A DNA stretch of 25,759 bases from JANRIC01 sp033765345 (GTDB taxonomy: Bacteria > Bacteroidota > Bacteroidia > Cytophagales > Microscillaceae): positions 1-25,759 of the forward strand of contig JANRIC010000208.1 in the NCBI GenBank assembly GCA_033765345.1, given 5' to 3'. The notes under the pieces were generated by a model that was not told the DNA's origin, searched no databases, and saw nothing but the letters and a program-made list of their open reading frames with translations. Position numbers and translations under genes: made by a program. Positions 17,177-25,626 of the stretch are shown here, one piece after another; the first letter of the stretch is position 1, and each line of letters begins with the position of its first letter.

Positions 17177-17315
17177 TCAAATATAAGTAGTCCAGAGTAA
17201 TTAGTTGGTAGTCCATAGCAAATACAATTGTGTTGGTTATCAATTAATTATGAAAACAACTCATATAAACTAATTATAGGCAACTACCTACCCCCTGAAG
17301 AATAGATATTTTGTA

Positions 17316-17714
17316 TTATTTCTGTTTAGTGGTTTCGCTTTTTATACGGGAATAACGCTGAATACCTTCTTTATCAAGCAAATTGGCAAAAACCAGAGAG
17401 TCTCCATCCAATTTAAGGATAATATTTTGGTTGACCATATCCCCATACTGATCATAAAGCTCAAGTGTATCAGCATTCACGATATAATTATAAAAAAATA
17501 CGGTGTCGATGTGGGTATCAAAGCCCACGTGACTACTATCTTGGAAGTAAATCTTGTGATACAGCTCATAACTATTCAAGTACCAGGTGCCTGCCAGAAG
17601 TTTATACGGATTTTTGATGTCTTTGACCGAGCGCTTCGGAGGTTTACAAGAAACTGCCAGACTGCTATTCAAAATCAGGAGCAAAAAAAACCATAAAATT
17701 TGCTTAATCTTCAT
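17316..17714 (-). CDS. Small lipoprotein of unknown function
   Basis: This 132-residue protein has a clear lipoprotein signal (MKIKQILWFFLLLILNSSLA followed by VSC, Cys23). The mature part contains GTWYLNSYEL and several alternating beta-like strands, which resembles a lipocalin-like fold, but I do not recognise a specific family. Its start codon lies inside the last codons of the symporter gene (11-base overlap), suggesting translational coupling and a shared transcript. Confidence 0.8.
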   Translation of the reverse strand: MKIKQILWFFLLLILNSSLAVSCKPPKRSVKDIKNPYKLLAGTWYLNSYELYHKIYFQDSSHVGFDTHIDTVFFYNYIVNADTLELYDQYGDMVNQNIILKLDGDSLVFANLLDKEGIQRYSRIKSETTKQK

Positions 17715-19185
17715 AAGGTAAAGAGATAAACCACAATCCTATAAAAGTCAATAATCCATTCAAGATGAGGTGTTCATAGGCAAATATATATCCGAAAAAT
17801 AGTGTTTCGGAATATGTATTGATCAAATAAGTAAGTATCGGAGCTACTACACAAACCCAGGGAACCAACGAGTCACGTACTTTCAAACGACTCAACAAAC
17901 CAAAAGCATACAAGCCCAAAAGCGGCCCATACGTATAACTAGCTGCTGCGAAAATATTACCGATTACATTGCTTTTTGGATAGGCATCTGTAATTTCTTT
18001 AAATAGAAGAATCATCAGTACCAATAAAAGCGAAAAGAAAAGGTGTACCCTTCGCACGATTACTTTTTTTTGAGCCTCGTCTTTGCTCATAATATGCAGA
18101 AAATCCACGCAAAAAGACGTAGTCAATGAAGTTAATGCCGAATCAGCACTGGCATAGGTAGCCGCCGTAATTCCTAATAGAAAAAATATTCCGGCAACTA
18201 GACCAAAGTGATTCAAAGCCAAAAAGGGATAGATTTTATCTGTTCTGATTTGCCCATTGGTACTAATTGAAGATACATCAATCCCCTTCTCAAACGTGTA
18301 CATATATAATAATGCGCCCAGGCAAAGAAAAATTAAATTAACGATCACCAAGACGATACTAAACCAGAACATATTCTTTTGTGCTTCTCCGATATTACGG
18401 CAGGTAAGGTTTTTTTGCATCAAATCCTGATCCAGCCCTGTCATAACAATGGCAATAAAAGCCCCTGAGATAAATTGTTTAGGAAAAAACAAACTCCCCA
18501 GCGGATCATCCCAGTACCAGATTTTGGCATAATTACCTGTGAATATCTGATGTATCATTGCCTGAAAACTCAGGTTAAGATCATCCTTAATCAGAATTAC
18601 ACTCATGACAACAGCTACAAGTAGAAAAGTAGTTTGTAGGGTATCCGTCCAAACAATGGTTTTGATTCCTCCCCGATAGGTATAAACCCAAATAAGACCA
18701 ATACAAATCACCGTAGTAGCCCAAAAAGGCATCCCCCAGTGATCAAAAAGCCCCAATTGTAACACCATCGCTGCCAGAAATAAACGAAAAGACGCGCCGA
18801 TGGTCCTGGAAAGCAAAAAGAAAAAAGAACCTGTTTTATAAGACCAAAAACCAAAACGCTCGTCTAAATAACTATATATTGAAATCAGATTCAAACGATA
18901 ATACAAAGGCAACAATACGCCTCCAATGACCCAATAACCCAATAAATATCCCAAGACCATCTGAAAATAAGAAAATTGGGTGCTTAGTACCGCCCCCGGT
19001 ACCGAAATAAAAGTAACCCCAGACAAGGAAGCTCCAATCATTCCGAATGCTACCAAAAACCAGGGTGACTGCTTATTGGCAACAAAAAAATCCTGTGTAT
19101 TTGCATTATGGGAAGTGATCAGAGAAATTAAAATGAGGAGAGAAAAATAAGCCGTCAGTACAATCAAAACCAAAGAAGCACTCAT
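17704..19185 (-). CDS. Sodium:solute symporter (SSS family)
   Basis: This 493-residue inner-membrane transporter has about 13 hydrophobic segments. The N-terminal family motif is DFFVANKQSPWFLVAFGMIGASLSGVTFISVPG; the ASLSGVTF stretch carries residues associated with sodium binding. Later blocks include DQDLMQKNLTCRN and ASADSALTSLTTSFCVDF, both typical of the SSS (TC 2.A.21) family. The transported solute cannot be told from sequence; sugars, amino acids, nucleosides and anions are all known. It is the first gene of a pair with the small lipoprotein. Confidence 0.9.
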   Translation of the reverse strand: MSASLVLIVLTAYFSLLILISLITSHNANTQDFFVANKQSPWFLVAFGMIGASLSGVTFISVPGAVLSTQFSYFQMVLGYLLGYWVIGGVLLPLYYRLNLISIYSYLDERFGFWSYKTGSFFFLLSRTIGASFRLFLAAMVLQLGLFDHWGMPFWATTVICIGLIWVYTYRGGIKTIVWTDTLQTTFLLVAVVMSVILIKDDLNLSFQAMIHQIFTGNYAKIWYWDDPLGSLFFPKQFISGAFIAIVMTGLDQDLMQKNLTCRNIGEAQKNMFWFSIVLVIVNLIFLCLGALLYMYTFEKGIDVSSISTNGQIRTDKIYPFLALNHFGLVAGIFFLLGITAATYASADSALTSLTTSFCVDFLHIMSKDEAQKKVIVRRVHLFFSLLLVLMILLFKEITDAYPKSNVIGNIFAAASYTYGPLLGLYAFGLLSRLKVRDSLVPWVCVVAPILTYLINTYSETLFFGYIFAYEHLILNGLLTFIGLWFISLPYED

Positions 19186-19375
19186 ATTCGGATAATTATT
19201 TAGATGACAGTCACATTGAATTCGTTTGTGAATGAATAAACATTTGATTTTATACTCAAACCAAAGAAACTTTATGACGTATTAGTTGTTAAATCATTGA
19301 AAATCAAGCTAATCAATCAAATAAGCCTTGTGAATTATTTTTATTCGGGTTTAAAATCGTCATTATTTTGAAGTA

Positions 19376-19409
19376 TTGGGGCAAAACTGCCAAAAATTTA
19401 TTAAATTTG
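19376..19409 (+). promoter_or_regulatory. Probable promoter of clpS
   Basis: TTG (19376-19378), a 23-base gap and TAAATTTG (19402-19409) fit the Bacteroidetes pattern with a long spacer. The box ends 29 bases before the clpS start. Confidence 0.5.
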
Positions 19410-19437
19410 CCAATAATTATTATACCTTGTACCTACA

Positions 19438-19710
19438 ATGACACAGATCAAAGAACTTGAGGTAGTTGAAGAAGATGTAGTATCCGTTGAAGAAAGGCAA
19501 CTGATTGTCTTCAATGATGATGTAAATACCTTTGAGCACGTCATCGATACGTTGATCAAAGTGTGTGGACATACTCCCGAACAAGCCGAGCAATGTACCT
19601 GGATTATTCATTACAAAGGTAAATGCTCCGTGAAACACGGTACTTTTGAAGAACTCAAGCCTATGCGGGATGCCATTTGTGATCGAGGTATTTCTGCTGA
19701 AGTTGCCTGA
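19438..19710 (+). CDS. clpS: ClpS, N-end rule adaptor of the Clp protease
   Basis: This 90-residue adaptor delivers proteins with bulky N-terminal residues to ClpAP/ClpCP. The core motif is LIVFNDDVNTFEHVIDTLIKV, with the substrate-binding D/N residues, followed by the conserved His in IIHYKGKC. The acidic N-terminal tail (VVEEDVVSVEE) is the flexible part that engages the unfoldase. No Clp ATPase gene is in the window. Confidence 0.95.
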   Translation: MTQIKELEVVEEDVVSVEERQLIVFNDDVNTFEHVIDTLIKVCGHTPEQAEQCTWIIHYKGKCSVKHGTFEELKPMRDAICDRGISAEVA

Positions 19711-19945
19711 TTTTGATTTATTCTCCCTCAACTTTATCAATACAATTGAGCTATACATCCAATAGGTTGTCGATGTGTGGCTTTTTAGTGTTTATTTGTA
19801 CTCAAACCGAAGGTTTAATGTATATACAACTTGGCTTCTGTATCTCAGAGCCAAAATGCTTTCTACACAAACCTCGAAGAAGAGATTGAATGTTTGTGGC
19901 TTTTACTTAGAACTCTGCTATAAAAACAGGAATAAAACTACTCCT

Positions 19946-20548
19946 ATGAATTTTGCTTCTAAACTCATCGAGAACGCCGTCCGTGAAATCTCCAAATTAC
20001 CCGGCATCGGCACCAAAACAGCCCTTAGACTGGTATTGCATTTACTCAAAGAAGAAGAACAAAGCACCCTCTCACTTAGCGAAGCACTGATTAGACTTCG
20101 GCAAGACATCAAATACTGCCAGATTTGTCATTTTATTTCCGATAGCCCTACCTGTTCTATTTGTAGCAACCGGTCTCGAAATACCGAATTGCTGTGTGTG
20201 GTAGAGAGTTCGCAAGATGTACTTGCTATTGAAAATACGGCTCAGTACTCCGGTTTATATCATGTATTGGGGGGAGTGATTGCCCCTATGGAAGGCATTT
20301 CACCAGCAGACCTCAACATCGAGACCCTTATACAAAGGCTTGAACCACAGACCGTAAAAGAGGTTATTTTTGCACTGAGCCCCACGATGGAAGGAGATAC
20401 TACTGCTTTTTATCTCACCAAAAAAATAAGACCTTTGATCACTCGTGTGAGCACCATAGCCAGAGGAATCCCCATCGGTACCGAGCTGGAATACGCTGAT
20501 GAAATCACCCTAGGTCGCAGCATTATTGCCCGTACACTTTTTGAATAA
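19946..20548 (+). CDS. recR: Recombination protein RecR
   Basis: This 200-residue protein works in the RecFOR pathway, loading RecA at gaps. It has the helix-hairpin-helix LPGIGTKTALRL at about 18-29, a four-cysteine zinc site at C58, C61, C70 and C73, and a Toprim domain beginning at ELLCVVESSQDV. I chose the ATG at 19946 because the longer frame to 19775 adds 57 residues that resemble no RecR. Length equals the usual 200 residues. Confidence 0.96.
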   Translation: MNFASKLIENAVREISKLPGIGTKTALRLVLHLLKEEEQSTLSLSEALIRLRQDIKYCQICHFISDSPTCSICSNRSRNTELLCVVESSQDVLAIENTAQYSGLYHVLGGVIAPMEGISPADLNIETLIQRLEPQTVKEVIFALSPTMEGDTTAFYLTKKIRPLITRVSTIARGIPIGTELEYADEITLGRSIIARTLFE

Positions 20549-20675
20549 TTTATGAAATGTTACATATCAAAAATTTTATAGAATAATTTCTATTTTTCTC
20601 ATCCTTTTCAGAATAAAATTTCGTTATTTTGCTGTATGAACAAAGCCTTTATTTTATTTTAAAATTTTTTATTGA

Positions 20676-21146
20676 ATGAAGCCAATCAAAATTGACAACA
20701 CGGATAGAAAGATTCTACAGATTTTACAAACGAATGCCAAAATAACCAATGCCCAACTCTCCAAAGATATAGGACTCTCCCCTGCCCCTACGCTTGAAAG
20801 GGTCAAAAAATTGGAAAATCTGGGAATCATCAAAAGTTATCACGCTGTATTAGATACTTCCAAGGTTGGGCTTGGAGTCACTACTTTTGTTCAGGTTTTC
20901 CTGGCAAGCCACAAAAAATCGGTATTGGATGCTTTTGTGGAAAAAATCCTAAAAATTGATAATGTTATTGAATGCCATCATATTACAGGCTCTTGCGATT
21001 TTTTATTGAAAGTAATTTCGGCTGATATTCAATCTTATCAGCGACTTGTACTCGAGGAAATCAGCGAGATAGAAGAAATCAGCAATATGCAGTCTATGGT
21101 GATTTTATCAACTTTCAAAGACAAAAAAGTACTTCCTATTCCTTAA
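20676..21146 (+). CDS. Lrp/AsnC family transcriptional regulator
   Basis: This 156-residue regulator has an N-terminal helix-turn-helix (LDNTDRKIL-type start NTDRKILQILQ, then NAQLSKDIGLSPAPTLERVKKLE) and a C-terminal RAM domain with the GSCDFLLKV motif that forms the effector pocket. Members respond to amino acids and can act locally or globally. No amino acid gene is adjacent, so a target cannot be inferred. It is followed by a strong terminator. Confidence 0.93.
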   Translation: MKPIKIDNTDRKILQILQTNAKITNAQLSKDIGLSPAPTLERVKKLENLGIIKSYHAVLDTSKVGLGVTTFVQVFLASHKKSVLDAFVEKILKIDNVIECHHITGSCDFLLKVISADIQSYQRLVLEEISEIEEISNMQSMVILSTFKDKKVLPIP

Positions 21147-21171
21147 AAAAGGTTTTTAACCCATTGTTTAG

Positions 21172-21220
21172 AATGAAGCATTGAGCGGCTCAGAAGCTCA
21201 ATGCTTCATTTTTCTTTTTT
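21172..21220 (+). terminator. Strong terminator after the Lrp-type gene
   Basis: A perfect 15-bp stem (aatgaagcattgagc at 21172-21186 / gctcaatgcttcatt at 21196-21210) with a 9-base loop is followed by T-runs at 21209-21213 and 21215-21220. The right arm contains the stop codon of the convergent TPR gene. Confidence 0.92.
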
Positions 21221-22423
21221 ATGCTTCTTCAAATATGCCACAGCCTCTTTGTAATAAGGTGTTTTCTTTTTGGCGTATTTTTTTACCAGGGTATAATACG
21301 ATTTGGCTTTTGGGATATTCTTTTCGCCGTCGGAAATCCGGGCTAATTCTACAAGAGCCGAATGATAATAAGCCGAATAATCCGCATCTGTTGTATCGGC
21401 AAAATCAACGGTTTTGAGAAAGTATTCTTTGGCAAGTGCCTGATTTCGGTAGATATAACGTTGGGTGTAGGCCAAATAATAAGCCGCATATCGCCCGCTT
21501 GTAGCTTCATAACCAGGATATTGCTGATCTATTTTTAATAAAATATCCTTGCAAACCCGATCGACCTCCGAATGCATTTGCATCGAGAAAGCCACTCCGG
21601 CATAATACCGCTGAAAATATGCATTGTCAGGAAAGGTTTTTTCAAGATATTGGGCAATGGGAAAAGCCTTATGCGGGCTTTTTTCCTCACTTCGGTAGAT
21701 TCTCATCAAAAAATACTGCGCCTCAGTACGGGTATAAAAAGCATTTTCGGCTACTTCTTGCAATTGCTGTAAACCCAGGGCTTGATCTCCTTTTTTAAAA
21801 AACATCAAAATAGGCTTCAGTAAGGGATAATTTTCAGGAATCCAAACCGAATAATAATTGTACAAAGCATCTCCAAACATCAGTTCGGGGCTCAATTGAT
21901 TCAGCTCTTTGCCTCTTCGTAGGTATTTAAGTGCACTTTTGCCATTGAGGGTGGCTTTTGTCCAATGCTTCCGCTCGGCATGCAAACGGCTTTTAAAAGC
22001 ATAAGCAGCAGCCAAAAAGAAAGAAGCTTCAATATTAGAATCATCCTTCTGATACAAGTCCCTGGCTTTGTCAATGCTGATGTCCATGTAATTAAAAAAA
22101 GCTTCGTCATAGTCCTTGATATCTATGTTGGGCATAATTTTCCACCATTCATTCAGACCTAACAAAAAATAAGGAAGAGGATGGTTGGGGTATTTTTCCT
22201 TAAACCAATTGAATTGATTGGCTGCCCGCTCAAATTTAAAGTTATACATATCATTGACCGCCGATGTAGCCTCGATTTGGATCAAAGGGTTAAAGAGTAA
22301 GGTCTCATTAGACTCTATCAAGGCTTTATTGATCACGTCTTGAGCGGCTGAGGGTATTTGCAACCCCAGAAATAACATTAAAACAACTGTAAAGCGGGTA
22401 TTATTGAGTTTCGTAAGAATCAT
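21206..22423 (-). CDS. Secreted TPR-repeat protein
   Basis: This 405-residue protein has a signal peptide ending around PSAAQDV (about 24-30) and then helical repeats of the tetratricopeptide type, which are clearest at about 60-180 (RAANQFNWFKEKYPNHPLPYF) and 240-390 (LAKEYFLKTVDFADTTDADY). The C-terminus is very lysine-rich (YLKKHKKEK). It resembles a conserved uncharacterised Bacteroidota family; I cannot assign a function. It probably acts as a periplasmic or surface scaffold. Its 3' end is inside the terminator of the convergent Lrp-type gene. Confidence 0.85.
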   Translation of the reverse strand: MILTKLNNTRFTVVLMLFLGLQIPSAAQDVINKALIESNETLLFNPLIQIEATSAVNDMYNFKFERAANQFNWFKEKYPNHPLPYFLLGLNEWWKIMPNIDIKDYDEAFFNYMDISIDKARDLYQKDDSNIEASFFLAAAYAFKSRLHAERKHWTKATLNGKSALKYLRRGKELNQLSPELMFGDALYNYYSVWIPENYPLLKPILMFFKKGDQALGLQQLQEVAENAFYTRTEAQYFLMRIYRSEEKSPHKAFPIAQYLEKTFPDNAYFQRYYAGVAFSMQMHSEVDRVCKDILLKIDQQYPGYEATSGRYAAYYLAYTQRYIYRNQALAKEYFLKTVDFADTTDADYSAYYHSALVELARISDGEKNIPKAKSYYTLVKKYAKKKTPYYKEAVAYLKKHKKEK

Positions 22424-22447
22424 AGGATAAAGATAATCAAAAAAAAC

Positions 22448-22476
22448 TTGTGGGAAAAAATTTATTCGTAAATTTG
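22448..22476 (+). promoter_or_regulatory. Promoter of the first adk copy
   Basis: TTG at 22448-22450, an 18-base gap and TAAATTTG at 22469-22476 match the Bacteroidetes -33/-7 pattern. The box ends 23 bases before the start codon. Confidence 0.6.
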
Positions 22477-22498
22477 CTCCTTAAATGATTGAGGCATT

Positions 22499-23083
22499 AT
22501 GTTAAACGTTATATTATTTGGCCCTCCGGGAGCAGGCAAAGGTACCCAAAGTAAAAAGTTGACTGAAAAATACCACTTGATTCATCTTTCTACGGGTGAT
22601 TTGCTGCATCGTGAGGTGATGGCAAAAACAGAACTAGGCATTCAAGCCAAAGAATTGATGTTTGCAGGCAAACTTGTACCTGATGAAATTGTAGTGGCAA
22701 TGATTGATCATCAGATCAAGATAAACAGCCAAGCTAAAGGCTTTGTTTTTGATGGATTCCCAAGAACGCTTACTCAGGCTATCGCCCTTGACCAACAATT
22801 AAAGTCCAATCAATTGAATATATCTTTGGTACTTTCGCTGGATGTAGAGGAAGAGGAACTCGTCAAAAGAGTACTCCAGCGTGGAAAAGAAAAAGGTAGA
22901 TTTGATGATCAAAATGAAAGCATTATTCGGAATCGCCTTGCTACTTACCTACACGAGACCCAAGCAGTGGTAGAATATTATACCAATCAACAGATTTTTG
23001 CCCGTATGTCTGGCCTAGGAGATGTAGAAGAAATCTTTGCCAGAATATGCCTAAAAATAGACAAGCTTTCCTCTAAAGCTTAA
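22499..23083 (+). CDS. Adenylate kinase paralog, first tandem copy, with altered AMP site
   Basis: This 194-residue protein has the adenylate kinase fold: P-loop GPPGAGKGTQ (8-17), DGFPRTLTQ for AMP binding, and the short LID form GRFDDQNE. It is a close paralog of the next gene. At residue 37 it has His (STGDLLHRE) where the second copy and known enzymes have the AMP-binding Arg (E. coli R36). LID residue Pro is also changed to Phe. The P-loop and the other arginines (DGFPR, RGKEKGR, RNR) are intact, so it may still be a kinase, but with weaker AMP binding or a different nucleotide monophosphate substrate. It has its own promoter. Confidence 0.9.
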   Translation: MLNVILFGPPGAGKGTQSKKLTEKYHLIHLSTGDLLHREVMAKTELGIQAKELMFAGKLVPDEIVVAMIDHQIKINSQAKGFVFDGFPRTLTQAIALDQQLKSNQLNISLVLSLDVEEEELVKRVLQRGKEKGRFDDQNESIIRNRLATYLHETQAVVEYYTNQQIFARMSGLGDVEEIFARICLKIDKLSSKA

Positions 23084-23094
23084 ATTTCGTTTTA

Positions 23095-23122
23095 TTGTGC
23101 ATAAGTTCGCCCCATAAATTTG
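23095..23122 (+). promoter_or_regulatory. Promoter of the second adk copy
   Basis: TTG at 23095-23097, a 17-base gap and TAAATTTG at 23115-23122 match the Bacteroidetes pattern. The box ends 68 bases before the start codon, so this copy can be transcribed independently of the first. Confidence 0.6.
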
Positions 23123-23189
23123 CTATTCTGCATCAAAATAAAGAACTTAGAATAAACTAAAAATTAAGTAAACATAACTTACAATTGTT

Positions 23190-23762
23190 ATGATAAATAT
23201 CGTTTTATTCGGCCCCCCAGGAGCCGGCAAAGGTACACAAAGTGCCAAAATTATTGAGAAATATCAGCTTATTCATTTATCAACCGGAGATCTGCTCAGA
23301 GCTGAAATTGCTGCCAACACTGATTTAGGACTTAAGGCCAAAGAAATTATGGATAAAGGTGAATTAGTACCCGATGCAGTGGTCATTGGTATGATCGATA
23401 ATAAAATTAAATCAAATCTGAGTTCACACGGTTTTGTATTTGACGGCTTCCCCAGAACCGTAGCTCAAGCAGAGGCACTTGATGCAATGATGCAAAATAA
23501 TGACCTGGCAATTTCCAAGATGATCGCTCTCGAGGTAGATGAAGAGGAGCTCACTACAAGGCTTCTGGAAAGAGGTAAAACATCAGGCAGACCAGATGAC
23601 CAAAACGAGGATTTGATCCGTACACGAGTCAAAGAATATAATTCAAAAACTGCTCCCGTGGCCGAGTATTACAAAAATCAAAACAAATACGTGGCGGTTT
23701 ATGGTATCGGCGAAATTGAAGAAATCTTCAATAAGCTCTGCAAAGAAATAGACAATTTATAA
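23190..23762 (+). CDS. adk: Adenylate kinase, canonical copy
   Basis: This 190-residue enzyme interconverts AMP, ATP and ADP. It has every expected site: P-loop GPPGAGKGTQ (8-17), STGDLLRAE with the AMP-binding R37, DGFPRTVAQ, and the short LID GRPDDQNEDLIRTR. The short LID lacks the zinc-finger insert, as is usual in Bacteroidota. It is the likely functional housekeeping copy. obgE follows 90 bases downstream, an adk-obgE order often seen in this phylum. A hairpin lies in the gap. Confidence 0.96.
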   Translation: MINIVLFGPPGAGKGTQSAKIIEKYQLIHLSTGDLLRAEIAANTDLGLKAKEIMDKGELVPDAVVIGMIDNKIKSNLSSHGFVFDGFPRTVAQAEALDAMMQNNDLAISKMIALEVDEEELTTRLLERGKTSGRPDDQNEDLIRTRVKEYNSKTAPVAEYYKNQNKYVAVYGIGEIEEIFNKLCKEIDNL

Positions 23763-23783
23763 TCGCTTTAATTTATTCACACT

Positions 23784-23835
23784 GAGAACATAAGCCGATT
23801 TTAGCTCCAAGTACGCTAAAATCGACCTTGTTCTC
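23784..23835 (+). promoter_or_regulatory. Two-tier hairpin between adk and obgE
   Basis: A perfect 10-bp inner stem (cgattttagc at 23796-23805 / gctaaaatcg at 23815-23824, 9-base loop) sits inside a perfect 7-bp outer stem (gagaaca at 23784-23790 / tgttctc at 23829-23835), with an internal loop of 5 and 4 bases. No T-run follows, and it ends 17 bases before the obgE GTG start. It could be a leader regulatory structure or an mRNA processing or stability element. Confidence 0.6.
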
Positions 23836-23852
23836 CGAAATCTTACCAACCC

Positions 23853-24860
23853 GTGGCTTCATCCAACTTTATAGATTACGTCAAAATATACTTCCGATCC
23901 GGAGCAGGAGGCAGTGGCTCTGTGAGCTTTCGCCGTGAAAAACACGTACCTAAAGGTGGACCTGACGGCGGCGACGGTGGGCGTGGCGGGCACGTCATCC
24001 TACGTGGTAATGCCCAGCTTTGGACACTCCTCCACCTCAAATACCGTAAACACATTCACGCAGATGATGGCGAAGCTGGTAGTGGAAAACGCTCAAGTGG
24101 ATCCCAGGGCAAAGATGTAATTGTAGAAGTACCTATCGGAACGATCGCCAAAGACCCGGACACTGGCGAGATTCTGACGGAAATCACCCAAGATCAGCAA
24201 GAAGAAATACTTCTGCCAGGAGGACGAGGCGGACTAGGAAATTTTCACTTCAAGACGTCTGTTAATCAAAGCCCACGATTTGCCCAGCCTGGTGAAGCAG
24301 GCATTGAAGCTACCCTGATACTTGAACTCAAACTTTTGGCTGATGTAGGTCTGGTGGGTTTTCCAAATGCAGGCAAGTCTACACTCTTATCTGTGCTTTC
24401 TGCTGCCAGACCTGAAATTGCCGACTATCCCTTCACTACTTTGGTACCCAACTTAGGGGTGGTGTCTTATCGGGATTACCAATCTTTTGTAATGGCAGAT
24501 ATTCCGGGAATCATAGAGGGAGCTGCTGAGGGCAAGGGACTAGGAATCAGGTTTTTAAGACATATTGAGCGAAATTCTCTGCTATTGTTTATGGTTTCTG
24601 CGGAAAGTGAAAATATTGCAGGGGTTTATCTGACTCTCCTTAAAGAATTGGAGAAATATAACCCTGAGTTGTTGGATAAACAAAGAGTATTAGCAATCAC
24701 CAAATCTGATATGCTCGACGAAGAGCTCCAGTCTTTAATTCGTCGGGAGTTGCCTCAGGATATCCCCTACGTTTTTATTTCATCTATCGCTCAAACCGGC
24801 CTTGAAGAATTAAAGGATATCATCATGACATTGCTCCGACCCGAACCGGTTCGGACTTAG
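23853..24860 (+). CDS. obgE: GTPase ObgE (Obg/CgtA), GTG start
   Basis: This 335-residue GTPase is needed for large-subunit ribosome assembly and stress control. The glycine-rich Obg domain starts ASSNFIDYVKIYFRSGAGG and contains FRREKHVPKGGPDGGDGGRGG. The G domain has G1 GFPNAGKS (169-176), G3 DIPG (216-219) and G4 TKSD (283-286, where many bacteria have NKxD). The GTG start at 23853 fits the family's N-terminus. The sequence ends with no long C-terminal extension. The downstream thioesterase gene begins 40 bases later and is probably cotranscribed. Confidence 0.97.
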   Translation: MASSNFIDYVKIYFRSGAGGSGSVSFRREKHVPKGGPDGGDGGRGGHVILRGNAQLWTLLHLKYRKHIHADDGEAGSGKRSSGSQGKDVIVEVPIGTIAKDPDTGEILTEITQDQQEEILLPGGRGGLGNFHFKTSVNQSPRFAQPGEAGIEATLILELKLLADVGLVGFPNAGKSTLLSVLSAARPEIADYPFTTLVPNLGVVSYRDYQSFVMADIPGIIEGAAEGKGLGIRFLRHIERNSLLLFMVSAESENIAGVYLTLLKELEKYNPELLDKQRVLAITKSDMLDEELQSLIRRELPQDIPYVFISSIAQTGLEELKDIIMTLLRPEPVRT

Positions 24861-24900
24861 TCTATGGGATTTTTTCTGAAATATAAACCATCCAAATACC

Positions 24901-25626
24901 ATGAATTCTACAAACTTTGGATTTCAGGATACCTTTATCATCCGCTCTTACGAATCGGATGCCAATCATCGGGTATCCATCCCCACGCTTTTTAATTACA
25001 TGCAGGAAGCCGCTGGGCAGCATGTGATTCGCCTGGGAGTATCTGTGACTGATCTTTTGGCAAAAGGATACGCCTGGGTACTGATGCGGCTCAAGCTGCA
25101 TCTACATCACATTCCCACCGCTGGGGAGCGTATTCAGGTTATTACCTACCCTTCTGGGCTTGAGAAATATTACCTTTTTCGGGATTTTCAGCTCAAAGAC
25201 CCACTGGGTCGGCTGATCGCCGAAGCTAGTAGCACGTGGCTGGTCATCGACAAAGTACGCCGATCTATGGTGACCATCCCCGACTTTATCCGAGATAGCT
25301 TTTATATCCCTGAAGGGTTGGATTTTTACCCCCGCCTCACACAACGCCTACCCAAGATCAAACATCTGGACGAACAGGTAGAGTTTCAGGTAGGTTGGCA
25401 CGACCTGGATATTAATCGACATAGCAATAATGCTCAATACATTCGCTGGATTCTGGAATCTGTCAGCGAAGATTATATCAAAAACCGTCAGCTTCACGAA
25501 ATTGACGTGCTTTATCGGGCTGAGAGTCTTTGGAGAGATACTATTTTTTCGCAAATCGAGAAGATCGAGAAAGATACATTTGCTCACAGGCTGGTGCGAG
25601 TCTCCGACAATAAGGAATTGGGATAG
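24901..25626 (+). CDS. Acyl-ACP thioesterase family protein (double hotdog)
   Basis: This 241-residue protein resembles bacterial acyl-[ACP] thioesterases of the FatA type, which release fatty acids from ACP. The N-terminal hotdog has YESDANHRVSIPTLFNYMQEA (about 17-37). The C-terminal hotdog has the hallmark DLDINRHSNNAQYIRW (168-183), which provides D170, N172 and H174, with Ser in the usual Val place. The chain length of its substrate cannot be told. It follows obgE after 40 bases with no terminator seen. Confidence 0.88.
   Translation: MNSTNFGFQDTFIIRSYESDANHRVSIPTLFNYMQEAAGQHVIRLGVSVTDLLAKGYAWVLMRLKLHLHHIPTAGERIQVITYPSGLEKYYLFRDFQLKDPLGRLIAEASSTWLVIDKVRRSMVTIPDFIRDSFYIPEGLDFYPRLTQRLPKIKHLDEQVEFQVGWHDLDINRHSNNAQYIRWILESVSEDYIKNRQLHEIDVLYRAESLWRDTIFSQIEKIEKDTFAHRLVRVSDNKELG

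Noticed and set aside
17198..17276. Inverted repeat taattagtt / aactaatta between the ATL and small lipoprotein genes
   Set aside because: The arms are short, AT-rich and 61 bases apart, with no terminator or promoter feature.
19775..19945. RecR start at 19775
   Set aside because: It gives 57 extra residues not seen in RecR; ATG at 19946 gives the usual 200-residue length.
24841..24854. 14-bp palindrome ccgaaccggttcgg at the end of obgE
   Set aside because: It lies inside the coding region with no T-run after it, and one such palindrome may be chance.
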